Positions 1 through 7,374 are shown, counted from the stretch's first letter. The stretch: DNA of 12,904 nucleotides from JACVRW01 sp035705985 (GCA_035705985.1 DASSVP010000224.1:1-12904); one strand, 5' to 3'. The notes: generated by a model not told the origin, from the sequence alone. Translations and numbers: made by a program.

Positions 1-120
1 GATCGACTCCATGCGCCTCATGATCGCCGCTCCGACATGGATCCGGGCCTCACTCGGACCAATGTCCCATTGCGGCTCGGACCGGGAGATCGCGACGCTG
101 GCCCCGCCCCGAAAACCGAC

Positions 121-127
121 GAAAGGA
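121..127 (+). promoter_or_regulatory. Shine-Dalgarno site for the secreted protein
   Basis: A GAAAGGA purine run sits 5 bases before the ATG at 133. It fixes that codon as the start in preference to an in-frame ATG at 37, whose extra 32 residues would precede the signal peptide and look like non-coding read-through. Upstream (1-120) I see no convincing -35/-10 pair. An 8-base direct repeat, CTCGGACC (53-60 and 77-84), is the only small pattern there. Confidence 0.6.
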
Positions 128-132
128 TCACC

Positions 133-609
133 ATGTCTCGCTCTCTCATCCCACTCACCTTCATCCTCTTCGCAGCAGCGCTGCTCGCGGTTCCGGCCGC
201 GTTCGCGAAGGGAGGCCATCGTGCCGTCGGCGTCCGCGGCGCCTGCACGCAGCAGTCGACCAGCAAGCTGAAGCTGACACGCGAGAACCGCGGAATCGAG
301 GTCGAGTTCCAGGTCGACCAGAACCGGAACGCCGTCCCGTGGAAGGTCACGCTCCGGCGCAACGGCCACCGGGTCGCCTCGTTCACGGCCACCACGCGCG
401 CCCCCAGCGGCTCATTCGAGATCCGCCGCGTGATCGCCGACCGGCCCGGCGCCGACCGCATCAGCGCCCGCGCCGTCCGCTCGGGTGAGTCCTGCACCGC
501 CTCCGGCACCGCACCGAAGGCGAAGGCCGCCGCCTCGACCGGCTCGAGCACGTCGAGCGACGACCCCGCCAATCACGACGCCGGCGACGACCACGGCCGC
601 GACGGCTGA
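133..609 (+). CDS. Small exported protein of unknown function
   Basis: This 158-residue protein begins with a classical signal peptide: a short basic start (MSR), a hydrophobic core over residues 5-23 and an A-F-A cleavage site near residue 25. There is no lipobox cysteine, so secretion rather than lipid anchoring is expected. Mature residues 35-121 look like one compact beta-rich domain bounded by two cysteines (C38 and C121) that could form a disulfide. The last 30 or so residues are a low-complexity Ala/Ser/Asp/His tail, probably disordered. The start is set by a good ribosome site 5 bases upstream. I recall similar short exported proteins in Thermoleophilia-type actinobacteria, all uncharacterised. 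It faces the downstream methyltransferase tail-to-tail across a strong hairpin, so it is a separate transcription unit with no visible link to the operon on the right. No function is assigned. Confidence 0.75.
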   Translation: MSRSLIPLTFILFAAALLAVPAAFAKGGHRAVGVRGACTQQSTSKLKLTRENRGIEVEFQVDQNRNAVPWKVTLRRNGHRVASFTATTRAPSGSFEIRRVIADRPGADRISARAVRSGESCTASGTAPKAKAAASTGSSTSSDDPANHDAGDDHGRDG

Positions 610-635
610 GCCCGCGGCATCAGCCCGCCTCCCCA

Positions 636-667
636 CCGAGGGCCGCGCAAGCCGGCGCGGCCCTCGG
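636..667. terminator. Bidirectional hairpin terminator between convergent genes
   Basis: A perfect 13-bp GC-rich stem (636-648 pairs with 655-667) closes a 6-base loop (649-654). It lies 26 bases after the stop of the secreted-protein gene and 5 bases after the stop of the convergent methyltransferase gene, where a shared terminator is expected. Neither side has a T-run, so it would be a U-less hairpin of the kind often seen in GC-rich actinobacteria. The structure is certain; its function is inferred from position. Confidence 0.7.
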
Positions 668-671
668 CCTG

Positions 672-1442
672 TCAGCCCTCGGCGGGGCGTTCCGCGACGA
701 GGGCGAACTTGCGCACCCGGCCGGTTCGGAGCCACTCGCTCCACAGCCGATGCGCCGCCAGAAGCTCGTCCAGGGCCCGACGCCCGATTCGCGACGCGAT
801 CGAGGTCGCATCGGCGGCGTACCCCTCGGCCAGCGACTCGGCGACGGCTCGGTGCGAGCCGCTCCAGTCCTCTTCCCAGCGGACGGCGAGACCCGCCCGG
901 GCCAGCAGCTCGTGCAGCTCGTCGAGCGGCGTGAGCCAGACGGTGTCGGCGCCGGGCATGCGTGCCCGCTCCGCCTCGGTCAGCGGCGCGCCCTCCTCCA
1001 GCGTGAACGCGAACCGTCCGCCGCCCGGAAGCGCGCGCGAGACCTCCTCCAGCAGCGGCCGCTTGTCGCGGAACGCAAGGAGCGTCTCGAGGAGGAGCAC
1101 GACGTCGAACGTGCCGGGCGTGAGCGGCGGGATCTCCCCGACCAGGAAGCGGCAGGGCAGGTCACCGGCGCGCTCGCGGGCGAGGGCGATCGCGCCTGCG
1201 CTCGCGTCCACCCCGAGGTAGTCGCAGCCGAGCTCGCGCACGAGGAACCGGCCGGGCCCCGCGACGCCGCAGCACAGATCGAGGACGGAGACGCCGGCCC
1301 CAATTCCCGCCCGGTCCGCGAGTGCACGGATCTGCGACGCGGGCACGAAGCTCTCCTGCTCGATGTATTCGCCGGGCCCGAAGGCGGCCTCCTGGGCACG
1401 GCGTAGCGCCTCGACGAGCGTGCGCCGCGCTCCGGCGCTCAC
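672..1442 (-). CDS. Class I SAM-dependent methyltransferase
   Basis: This is a predicted 256-residue soluble methyltransferase transferring a methyl group from S-adenosylmethionine to an unknown acceptor. The Rossmann-type SAM site is clear: motif I, VSVLDLCCGVAGPG (about 51-64), with an unusual Cys-Cys, then the acidic motif YLGVDAS ending beta-2 (about 75-81), FDVVLLLETL (112-121) as motif IV and a GGGRF loop near 140-145. The open frame continues to 1736, but upstream residues are Arg/Pro/Ala-rich and overlap the divergent gene. I therefore start at the GTG at 1442, which has GGTGAG three bases upstream. This gives a normal family length with an N-terminal GPGEYIEQESF segment. It is back to back with the phosphatidyltransferase fusion and may share its regulation. 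The substrate cannot be read from the sequence; a small-molecule acceptor of the neighbouring pathway is only a guess. Confidence 0.85.
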   Translation of the reverse strand: MSAGARRTLVEALRRAQEAAFGPGEYIEQESFVPASQIRALADRAGIGAGVSVLDLCCGVAGPGRFLVRELGCDYLGVDASAGAIALARERAGDLPCRFLVGEIPPLTPGTFDVVLLLETLLAFRDKRPLLEEVSRALPGGGRFAFTLEEGAPLTEAERARMPGADTVWLTPLDELHELLARAGLAVRWEEDWSGSHRAVAESLAEGYAADATSIASRIGRRALDELLAAHRLWSEWLRTGRVRKFALVAERPAEG

Positions 1443-1459
1443 GATCTCACCGCAAACCG

Positions 1460-3844
1460 ATGCAAGCCATGCACCGTAATCTCCACCGGATGCTCGAGCG
1501 GGGAGCAACGCTGCTTGCGGGCCGGAGCCCGTCGGCCGATCTCGGCAACCAGCTCGGTCCGCTGGCCGGGCTCGGCGGGACGCTCCTGCTCCTGGCCGTG
1601 CTCGGCCGGACGGTCGGTCTCGGCGGCCCCGGCTGGCTCGTCGGTGTCGCCGGCGGCCTGACGCTGAACGTGGCGCTCGCGCGGGGTCTCTGGCGCGACC
1701 CGGCGGCGAGGCTCGGCCCGGCGGGATGGGTGACACTGCTCCGCGGGACGCTCGCGGTGGGTGTCGCCGCCCTCACGGCGGCCTCGTTCGCGCGAGATCC
1801 GGCGGTGGGGACGCTCGCGGCGCTCGCGTCCGTCGCGCTCGCGCTCGACTTCGTCGACGGCTGGGTCGCGCGACGCACCCGGACCGAGTCGGCGCTCGGC
1901 GCGAAGCTCGACGGCGAGGTCGACGCGTTCCTGATCCTCGCGCTCAGCGTGGACGTCGCCCCGACGGCCGGCGCGTGGGTGCTCGCGATCGGCCTCGCGC
2001 GCTATGCGTTCCACGCGGCGGGGTGGGCACTCCCCTGGCTGCGGGCGCAGCTGCCGCGGCGCGACTGGCGCAAGACGGTGACGGCCTCGCAGGGCATCGC
2101 GCTCGTGATCGGGGCCAGCGGAGTCGTGCCCACGACGGTGACCCGGATTCTCCTCGCCGTCGCCCTCGCCCTGCTCGCCGAGTCGTTCGGGCGCGACGTC
2201 TGGTGGCTGTGGCGACACCGTGACCATCCGCGTACCCGCCTCGCAGCAGCCCGCGTCCCCCGGCGGCCGCTCGAGGACGCGGCGCTCACGCTGCTCGCCC
2301 TGGCCGTGGTCTGGTTCGCTCTCGTGTTCCCGATCCGGCCGTGGCAATTCACGGCGGACTCCTTCGTGCGGCTCCCGCTCGAGGGACTCGCCGTCCTCGG
2401 TCTGGCCCTCGCTCTGCCGGCTCGTGCACGGCGGCTCGTGTCGTGGCTGGCCGGGCCGGTGCTCGGCGCAATCGTTCTGATCAAGGTCTTCGACCTCGGC
2501 TTCTTCGTCGCCTTCAACCGGTCCTTCAACCCGGTCGAGGACTGGAGCTACCTCTCCGTCGGCGTCACAACGGTGCGCGACACGTTCGGCAACCGCGACG
2601 CCGATCTCGCGGTCGCGGCTGCGACGCTGATCGGCCTCGCGGCACTCGTCGTCCCGGCTCTGGCCCTGGGCCGGTTGACCCGGGTGGCGGCCCGCCGTCC
2701 CAGGCGCTCGCTGCAGATGGTGGGGGCTCTCACCGCCGTGTGGGCGCTCTGCTGGGTGCTCGGCGTGCAGGTCTCCGGCACCGGGATCGCGTCGACGAGC
2801 GCCGCGCGGCTCGCCGTCGGCGAGGTGCGCGCAGTGCGGGCCGACCTCCGTTCCGAGGCGCGCTTCAGGAGCGCCCTCGCACGCAAGGATCCGTACCGCA
2901 ACACTCCTCCGGGCCGGCTCCTCAAGGGATTGCGCGGCAAGGACGTGCTGCTCGTGTTCGTCGAGAGCTACGGACAGATGGCGGTGCAGGGAACGTCGTT
3001 CTCGCCTGCCGTCGACGAGGTCGTCAGCGCCGGCGCCCAGGAGCTCCACGCCGACGGCTTCTCCTCGCGCAGCGGCTGGCTCACTTCGTCGACATACGGC
3101 GGAGGCAGTTGGCTCGCGCACTCCACGCTGCAGTCCGGCGTCTGGGTCGACACTCCCGGGCGTTACTCCGCGCTGATCGCCAGCAATCGGCTCACCCTCG
3201 CCGCTGCGTTCCGGCGCGCCGGCTGGAGGACGGTCGCCGACGTGCCGACGACGCACGGCGCCTGGCCGGAGGGGCGGTCCTTCTACCACTACACGAAGAT
3301 CTACGAGCGCGGAAACATCGTCTACCGGGGCCCGAGGTTCGGCTTCTCCACGATGCCCGACCAGTACGCGCTCGAGGTCTTGCAGAAGGACGAGCTGGCA
3401 AAGCGGAAACGCCCTCCGATCTTCTCGGAGATCGACCTCTCGTCGAGCCACGAGCCCTGGACCCGCATTCCGCCCCTCGTCTCCTGGAAGCGGCTGGGCA
3501 ACGGCTGGATCTTCAACCGCGTGCCGATGGACCGGGCCGGCCTCACCGACCCCCAGCAGGGCTACGCGCAGTCGATCGAATACGCGCTCCGTGCGCTGTA
3601 CTCGTTCGTCGACCGCTACGGCAACAAGAGCACCGTGCTCATCGTCCTGGGCGACCACCAGCCCTCGCGGGTCATCGCGCAGGCGAATCACGAGGTTCCG
3701 ACGACGATCATCGCCCACGACCCGAAGGTGATCCGCAGGCTCTCCGGCTGGGGCTGGACGAACGGGATGCTGCCGAGCTCGACCGCGCCGGTCTGGCTCA
3801 TGAGCGCCTTCCGTGACCGCTTCTTGAACGCGTTCGACCACTGA
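1460..3844 (+). CDS. CDP-alcohol phosphatidyltransferase fused to a sulfatase/alkaline-phosphatase-fold domain
   Basis: This 794-residue membrane protein carries two catalytic modules. The N-terminal module has the complete CDP-alcohol phosphotransferase signature DxxDGxxAR(x8)GxxxDxxxD: D130, D133, G134, A137, R138, G147, D151 and D155, within several membrane segments. Such enzymes swap the CMP of a CDP-lipid or CDP-alcohol for another alcohol. A second hydrophobic block (roughly residues 270-450) leads to a C-terminal domain of about 300 residues resembling the sulfatase/LtaS/EptA fold. Its features are VFVES (E502 as likely metal ligand), a Ser/Thr-Gly segment at 542-555 that may hold the nucleophile, SSSHEPW (661-667) and GDHQPS (731-736) as the late metal site. 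Known members of this fold hydrolyse or transfer phospho-head groups outside the cell. ATGs at 1460, 1469 and 1490 are all possible starts, and none has a strong ribosome site. Fusing head-group synthesis to head-group transfer is unusual. Confidence 0.85.
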   Translation: MQAMHRNLHRMLERGATLLAGRSPSADLGNQLGPLAGLGGTLLLLAVLGRTVGLGGPGWLVGVAGGLTLNVALARGLWRDPAARLGPAGWVTLLRGTLAVGVAALTAASFARDPAVGTLAALASVALALDFVDGWVARRTRTESALGAKLDGEVDAFLILALSVDVAPTAGAWVLAIGLARYAFHAAGWALPWLRAQLPRRDWRKTVTASQGIALVIGASGVVPTTVTRILLAVALALLAESFGRDVWWLWRHRDHPRTRLAAARVPRRPLEDAALTLLALAVVWFALVFPIRPWQFTADSFVRLPLEGLAVLGLALALPARARRLVSWLAGPVLGAIVLIKVFDLGFFVAFNRSFNPVEDWSYLSVGVTTVRDTFGNRDADLAVAAATLIGLAALVVPALALGRLTRVAARRPRRSLQMVGALTAVWALCWVLGVQVSGTGIASTSAARLAVGEVRAVRADLRSEARFRSALARKDPYRNTPPGRLLKGLRGKDVLLVFVESYGQMAVQGTSFSPAVDEVVSAGAQELHADGFSSRSGWLTSSTYGGGSWLAHSTLQSGVWVDTPGRYSALIASNRLTLAAAFRRAGWRTVADVPTTHGAWPEGRSFYHYTKIYERGNIVYRGPRFGFSTMPDQYALEVLQKDELAKRKRPPIFSEIDLSSSHEPWTRIPPLVSWKRLGNGWIFNRVPMDRAGLTDPQQGYAQSIEYALRALYSFVDRYGNKSTVLIVLGDHQPSRVIAQANHEVPTTIIAHDPKVIRRLSGWGWTNGMLPSSTAPVWLMSAFRDRFLNAFDH

Positions 3845-3854
3845 GAGCTCTCAG
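3841..3854. repeat. Perfect 14-bp palindrome holding both convergent stop codons
   Basis: CTGAGAGCTCTCAG is its own reverse complement. The TGA of the fusion gene (3842-3844, +) and the TGA of the convergent glycosyltransferase gene (3851-3853, -) are its symmetric arms, with 6 bases between the genes. As RNA it could form only about a 5-bp stem with a 4-base loop and has no T-run, so a terminator role is doubtful. Chance is possible, because each gene needs a TGA there. Confidence 0.5.
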
Positions 3855-5953
3855 CAGCGACCCGGGTGGAGCGGCCCGGTGAGCCGGAAGATCTGAACCG
3901 ATCGATTCGGGGCGTGCAAGAGCTTCGCCGAGGGGTCGCTGCGGGTCCAGTCGAGCTCCGGCGACGGCACCAGCTCGGTCGTGAAGAAGATCCGGTTGGC
4001 GGTGGTGACCGCGTACCGATAGTGGCCCCGGTTCAGCGCCGTGCGCCAGGCCCGACAGCTGGTGATGGGTCGGAACGAGCCGTGGGGACCGCGCCGGCCC
4101 ATGTACACGACGCGATTGGAGTCGTCGATGCCCCAGATCGGGTAGCCGAAGAACACGGCGAGTGTGCCGACCACGGCGATTCGCGTCTTGTGCAGGCGCC
4201 GAGCCCAGCGCCAGACCTCGTAGATGGCGGACGGCCCGTACCTGGCGGTATAGCGGTGCCTCAGGTAGTCCCGGGTGCCCGAGTAGCCCAGTGCAACCCC
4301 GGCGAGCACGAGCGAGAGAACGAGTGTCGCGGCGACGGCACGGACGAGCGGGCGCCGTAGCGGGAGCGACCACGGCCTGAGGACGGCGACTGCCGCGACG
4401 ACGAGGACGAGCGACGCTGCGCCGGCCGCTTCCCCCAGGCCGGTGTTCGTCCACGGGCGCCGCAGGCCGATCGTGGCCACGAGCAGCGCCATCAAGCCGA
4501 CCGCCGCCGCCGAGCGGCCGAGCCGGCTCCTGAACAGCAGAGCCAGTGGCGTGACCGCGAGCACCAACGTCAGGGCGGAAGCCCCGTACCGCATGTTGAG
4601 CCTGATGCAGTAGGGATGTCCCCAGGGCCCGCACGCCGTGAGCGGGGTCAACGGATAGGCAACCAGGGAGGCCAGGCCGATCAGGGCGGCCGCCGCGACC
4701 ACTCGGTCGCGCCTGGCGACGAGGCACGCGAGAGGGCCCACCACGGCAGTCGCGACGAGCGCCGGCCACCAGGGACCGAGGTTCGCGCTCAACGCCGGAA
4801 TCAGCCAGTGGCCGAGGATTCCGGGAGACGTGACGTAGTCGACCAGGGAGTAGTTGTTGCCGTGCTGCAGCGGCGGCGGCCGGGGCGTCGGCAGTACGCC
4901 GAAGCTGAACCACGGGAGCGGGTTGCCGAGCGCGACGAGGTTGCGCGCATACCAGTAGCCGCCGGCGAGGACCAGTCCGCCGAGCCACCATCCGGTAGCC
5001 CTCCGGCGCCAGCCGCTCGGGGCCAGCGCGATCGCGGCGAGCGTGACTGCGCCCACCGGGGCCACGAGGTTCAGCTTCACCGACAGAGCGAGCCCGGCCG
5101 CGACGGCGGCGATGACGCTGCCGCCGCGATACGCCCGCATGTCTGTCGTGGCCGTGTCTGCCGTGTGCATCCACAGAGCCAGGGCCGCCGTGACGAGGAA
5201 CACGCCGAGCAGATCGTTGTCGGCGGTTCCGGCATTGCTGTCCACCATCATCGGCGTCGCCATGACGAGCGCCGCCGCGAGCATCGACGTGAAACCCGAT
5301 CCCCGGACCGAGCCGATACACCAGGCCGCGAGCAACGTGAGCCCGAGCCAGACGAGGTTGATCCCCGGCGAGAGCACGTCGCTGCCCATGAGCACGATCC
5401 CGAGTGCGTGGAACAGCTCCGACGTGGCCGGGTACAGCCCGGTCAGGTAGTCGAAATCGGTGTACGGGATCGCCGCGGTGTGGCCCGTCTGGGCATAGAA
5501 AGCCGCGTGCGGCAGGTGGTACGCGAGCGAGTCGGCGCCGGTGATCCCGTGCTCGAAGGACCGGAGGCTGGGCGTGGTCCACTGGAGCAGCACGACAACC
5601 ACACCGGCCACCGAAAGGAGGCCGAGTACGGCGTCCGCTGCGACAATCCGGGGCGGGGCCGCGTCGGGACGGACGACCGGTGCACCGGAACGCCGAGTGA
5701 GCCCGAGCCTCAGCGCCGCGCCGACGGCGATCGAGCCCACGACGAGCGGTACCAGCCTGAACTGCCCCATCGTCCCGAGCACCTCCATGATCCCGACCAG
5801 CAGCCCGCATCCCAGGACGATCTCGGCCAGCCGGGCGGGACCGCCGGACCACCGGGGAAGCAGGTGGCGCCGTGCGGCAAGAGCGCCGACACCCGGCGCC
5901 CCGAGCACGCACAGCAGCGAGGCGACGCCGATCAGGTAGCGGCCGAGGCTCAT
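3851..5953 (-). CDS. Polytopic GT-C type (family 39-like) glycosyltransferase
   Basis: This 700-residue integral membrane protein probably moves a sugar from a polyprenyl-phosphate donor to an acceptor on the outer face of the membrane. Evidence is the GT-C architecture. A first long loop contains GADSLAYHLPHAAFYAQTG (139-157), with D141 as the candidate catalytic acid, and LYPATSEL (173-180). A second acidic stretch, DSNAGTADND, lies at 238-247, followed by GLALSVKLN (287-295). A WYARNLVALGNPLPWF-type segment follows in the middle of the protein. There are about a dozen hydrophobic helices and a soluble C-terminal domain of about 130 residues. Start: ATG at 5953 with AGGG seven bases upstream. 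It lies 42 bases downstream of ribA on the same strand, with a palindrome between, so it may be read through from the operon or be separate. Donor and acceptor are unknown. An oligosaccharide ligase or another membrane glycan enzyme is an alternative. Confidence 0.75.
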   Translation of the reverse strand: MSLGRYLIGVASLLCVLGAPGVGALAARRHLLPRWSGGPARLAEIVLGCGLLVGIMEVLGTMGQFRLVPLVVGSIAVGAALRLGLTRRSGAPVVRPDAAPPRIVAADAVLGLLSVAGVVVVLLQWTTPSLRSFEHGITGADSLAYHLPHAAFYAQTGHTAAIPYTDFDYLTGLYPATSELFHALGIVLMGSDVLSPGINLVWLGLTLLAAWCIGSVRGSGFTSMLAAALVMATPMMVDSNAGTADNDLLGVFLVTAALALWMHTADTATTDMRAYRGGSVIAAVAAGLALSVKLNLVAPVGAVTLAAIALAPSGWRRRATGWWLGGLVLAGGYWYARNLVALGNPLPWFSFGVLPTPRPPPLQHGNNYSLVDYVTSPGILGHWLIPALSANLGPWWPALVATAVVGPLACLVARRDRVVAAAALIGLASLVAYPLTPLTACGPWGHPYCIRLNMRYGASALTLVLAVTPLALLFRSRLGRSAAAVGLMALLVATIGLRRPWTNTGLGEAAGAASLVLVVAAVAVLRPWSLPLRRPLVRAVAATLVLSLVLAGVALGYSGTRDYLRHRYTARYGPSAIYEVWRWARRLHKTRIAVVGTLAVFFGYPIWGIDDSNRVVYMGRRGPHGSFRPITSCRAWRTALNRGHYRYAVTTANRIFFTTELVPSPELDWTRSDPSAKLLHAPNRSVQIFRLTGPLHPGRC

Positions 5954-5972
5954 CTCCGCACCCTGACCGAGG

Positions 5973-5993
5973 ACCGCTCCTCGAGGAGCCGGT
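5973..5993 (-). terminator. Possible hairpin at the end of the nine-gene operon
   Basis: A perfect 14-bp palindrome, GCTCCTCGAGGAGC (5976-5989), is extended on both sides by ACC and GGT with one bulged C at 5990. This gives roughly a 7-8 bp GC-rich stem on a 4-base loop, with 3 more pairs beyond the bulge. It fills most of the 42-base gap between the ribA stop and the next start on the same strand. No T-run follows. It could be a U-less terminator, an attenuator or an operator for the membrane glycosyltransferase gene. Confidence 0.35.
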
Positions 5994-5995
5994 TC

Positions 5996-6688
5996 CTACC
6001 GCAGGCGCGCCGCGTTCGACCGAGGCCCGAGCACGCTCGGGAGCTCGAGCGCGTGCCCGCCCCGGCGCGCCTTCGTCTCCAGGTAGCGGTGGTTCGCCTC
6101 GGACACGTAGACGCCGGTCGGCACCTGCTCGACGACGGTCACGCCGCACGAGCGGAGCTGCCGCGCCTTGTCGGGGTTGTTGCTGAGAAGCGCGATCCGG
6201 GACGCACCGAGCGCGTGGAGGATCTGGGCCGCGGCGACGTAGCTGCGCTCGTCCTCCCCGTGACCCAGCGCCAGGTTCGCGTCGTAGGTGTCGATCCCGC
6301 CGTCCTGCAGGGCGTACGCCTCGAGCTTCGAGTAGAGCCCGATGCCGCGCCCCTCCTGCCGGAGGTAGAGGAGGTAGCCGCCGGCCTCGGCGATGCGGTC
6401 GACGGCCTCGCGCAGCTGGGGGCCGCAGTCACACCGCTCACTCCCGAACACGTCGCCGGTGAGGCACTCGCTGTGCGGGCGGATCAGAGGCACGTGGCTC
6501 CCGTCCGCGGGATGCGGGGTGGTGCAGTCGCCGAGCGCGAACGCAAGGTGCTCCCGGTCGTCGACGAGCCCGTCGAAGCTGAACACCCGGGCGTCCGTCG
6601 TGTAGCCGTCGGCGAACCGCAGGGGCACCTCGACCTGGGTGCGGATCGTCGCCGTCGGCAGCCGGATCAGCATCGGCTCCTCGCTCAT
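5996..6688 (-). CDS. ribA: GTP cyclohydrolase II (RibA), stand-alone
   Basis: This 230-residue cytosolic enzyme opens the imidazole ring of GTP, releasing formate and pyrophosphate to give 2,5-diamino-6-ribosylamino-pyrimidinone phosphate. All hallmarks are present: the zinc motif HSECLTGDVFGSERCDCG with C75, C86 and C88; RQEGRGIGL (110-118) for the triphosphate; AYALQD with Y125; GEDERSY with D146 and R148; and LLSNNPDKA (167-175). There is no dihydroxybutanone-phosphate synthase (RibB) domain. Y125 matches E. coli Tyr105. From memory, the S. coelicolor homologue SCO6655 has Met there and stops at the formylated intermediate, so this copy is predicted to complete the normal reaction. The N-terminus has about 20 residues more than E. 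coli RibA. Its ATG overlaps the stop of the reductase gene in an ATGA, indicating coupled translation. In this context it is likely a pathway-specific paralogue, not the housekeeping copy. Confidence 0.93.
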   Translation of the reverse strand: MSEEPMLIRLPTATIRTQVEVPLRFADGYTTDARVFSFDGLVDDREHLAFALGDCTTPHPADGSHVPLIRPHSECLTGDVFGSERCDCGPQLREAVDRIAEAGGYLLYLRQEGRGIGLYSKLEAYALQDGGIDTYDANLALGHGEDERSYVAAAQILHALGASRIALLSNNPDKARQLRSCGVTVVEQVPTGVYVSEANHRYLETKARRGGHALELPSVLGPRSNAARLR

Positions 6689-7374
6689 CGCTCCTGGAAC
6701 CTCGACGAGAGCGCGTAGCGGAGGAGCACGACGTCGCCGAGCTTCTGAACGTCCACGAGCTCCGCCCGGCGGGCGGGATTCCAGGGGAAGATGCCGTCGC
6801 GCACGAACCGGGGCGCCTCGGAGTCGCCGACGAAGACCGGAGCAACCGTCAGCTGCAGCTCGTCGACGATGTCCTCGGTGAGGAATTGCGTGTGGACCGT
6901 GCCGCCTCCCTCGACCATCAGCCGGTCGACGCCACGCGCCGCCAGATCGGTGCTGAGCGTTCGCATCTCCACGTTGCTGCCGGCGTCGACCACGGTCGCG
7001 ACCGGGCCGAGACGGTCACGCGCGTCTGCCGCCCACGGGCTGGCGCAGTAGACGATCTTCTCGGTGTCTCCGACCTTGAAGAAGTCGGCGCGAGCGTCGA
7101 GGTCGGCCTGCCGCGTCACCGTCACCTTGATCGGGGATTCCGGGAGGCCCCGCGCCGCGCGCTGCTCGCGCCGGGCGTCCGAGCGGACGAGCAGCCTGGG
7201 GTTGTCCAGTCGCACCGTCGTCGCTCCCACGAGAATCGCGTCGCAGGAGGCGCGGACGGCATCCACCCGGTCGAAATCGGCGTCGTTGGAGAGGAGCAGC
7301 CGCGAGGCGGCGTTGCCGATGTAGCCGTCGATCGAGACGCAGCAGGAGAGCAGTGTGTACGGGCGCTCACGCAT
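6685..7374 (-). CDS. RibD C-terminal (dihydrofolate reductase-fold) reductase, no deaminase domain
   Basis: This 229-residue protein matches only the reductase half of bifunctional RibD. It would use NADPH to reduce the ribosyl side chain of the RibA product, or a relative of it, to a ribityl chain. Visible motifs are SIDGYIG (14-20), DAILVGATTVRLDNPRL (45-61) for cofactor and substrate binding, VDRLMVEGGGTVHTQFL (149-165) and DELQLTVAPVFVGD (171-184). The zinc-dependent cytidine-deaminase-like domain (HAE and PCxxxGRTPPC) is absent. The pyrimidine 2-amino group would therefore be kept unless another enzyme removes it, as in the archaeal/fungal order where reduction comes first. The start is secured by a strong Shine-Dalgarno site inside the preceding gene, whose end overlaps by 8 bases. 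It is coupled by ATGA to ribA, so the two very likely act in sequence. Confidence 0.88.
   Translation of the reverse strand: MRERPYTLLSCCVSIDGYIGNAASRLLLSNDADFDRVDAVRASCDAILVGATTVRLDNPRLLVRSDARREQRAARGLPESPIKVTVTRQADLDARADFFKVGDTEKIVYCASPWAADARDRLGPVATVVDAGSNVEMRTLSTDLAARGVDRLMVEGGGTVHTQFLTEDIVDELQLTVAPVFVGDSEAPRFVRDGIFPWNPARRAELVDVQKLGDVVLLRYALSSRFQER

Noticed and set aside
53..84. Direct repeat CTCGGACC upstream of the secreted-protein gene as an operator
   Set aside because: Eight-base GC-rich repeats 24 bases apart are expected by chance in this composition, and no promoter is visible nearby.
1443..1736. N-terminal extension of the left methyltransferase up to the ATG at 1736
   Set aside because: The extra 98 residues are mostly Arg/Pro/Gly-rich and lie antisense to the membrane-segment coding part of the fusion gene.
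1439..3841. An 800-codon open frame on the minus strand opposite the phosphatidyltransferase fusion
   Set aside because: Its translation is Arg/Glu/Pro/His-rich with no domain or hydrophobic pattern. The plus strand has intact catalytic motifs and membrane segments. It is a typical antisense shadow in GC-rich DNA.
3798..6149. A 783-codon minus-strand frame overlapping the GT-C gene
   Set aside because: Arg/Pro/Ala-rich shadow in another frame; the frame at 3851-5953 has the GT-C loop motifs and membrane helices.
4616..6718. A 700-codon plus-strand open frame across the GT-C and ribA genes
   Set aside because: Low-complexity Arg/Glu/Gly composition with no recognisable motif, antisense to two well-supported genes.
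5996..7374. Assignment of ribA and the reductase as the housekeeping riboflavin operon
   Set aside because: RibB, RibE, RibH and the RibD deaminase are absent, no FMN riboswitch is visible, and the partners are methyltransferases, a glycosyltransferase and a degenerate PTPS homologue.
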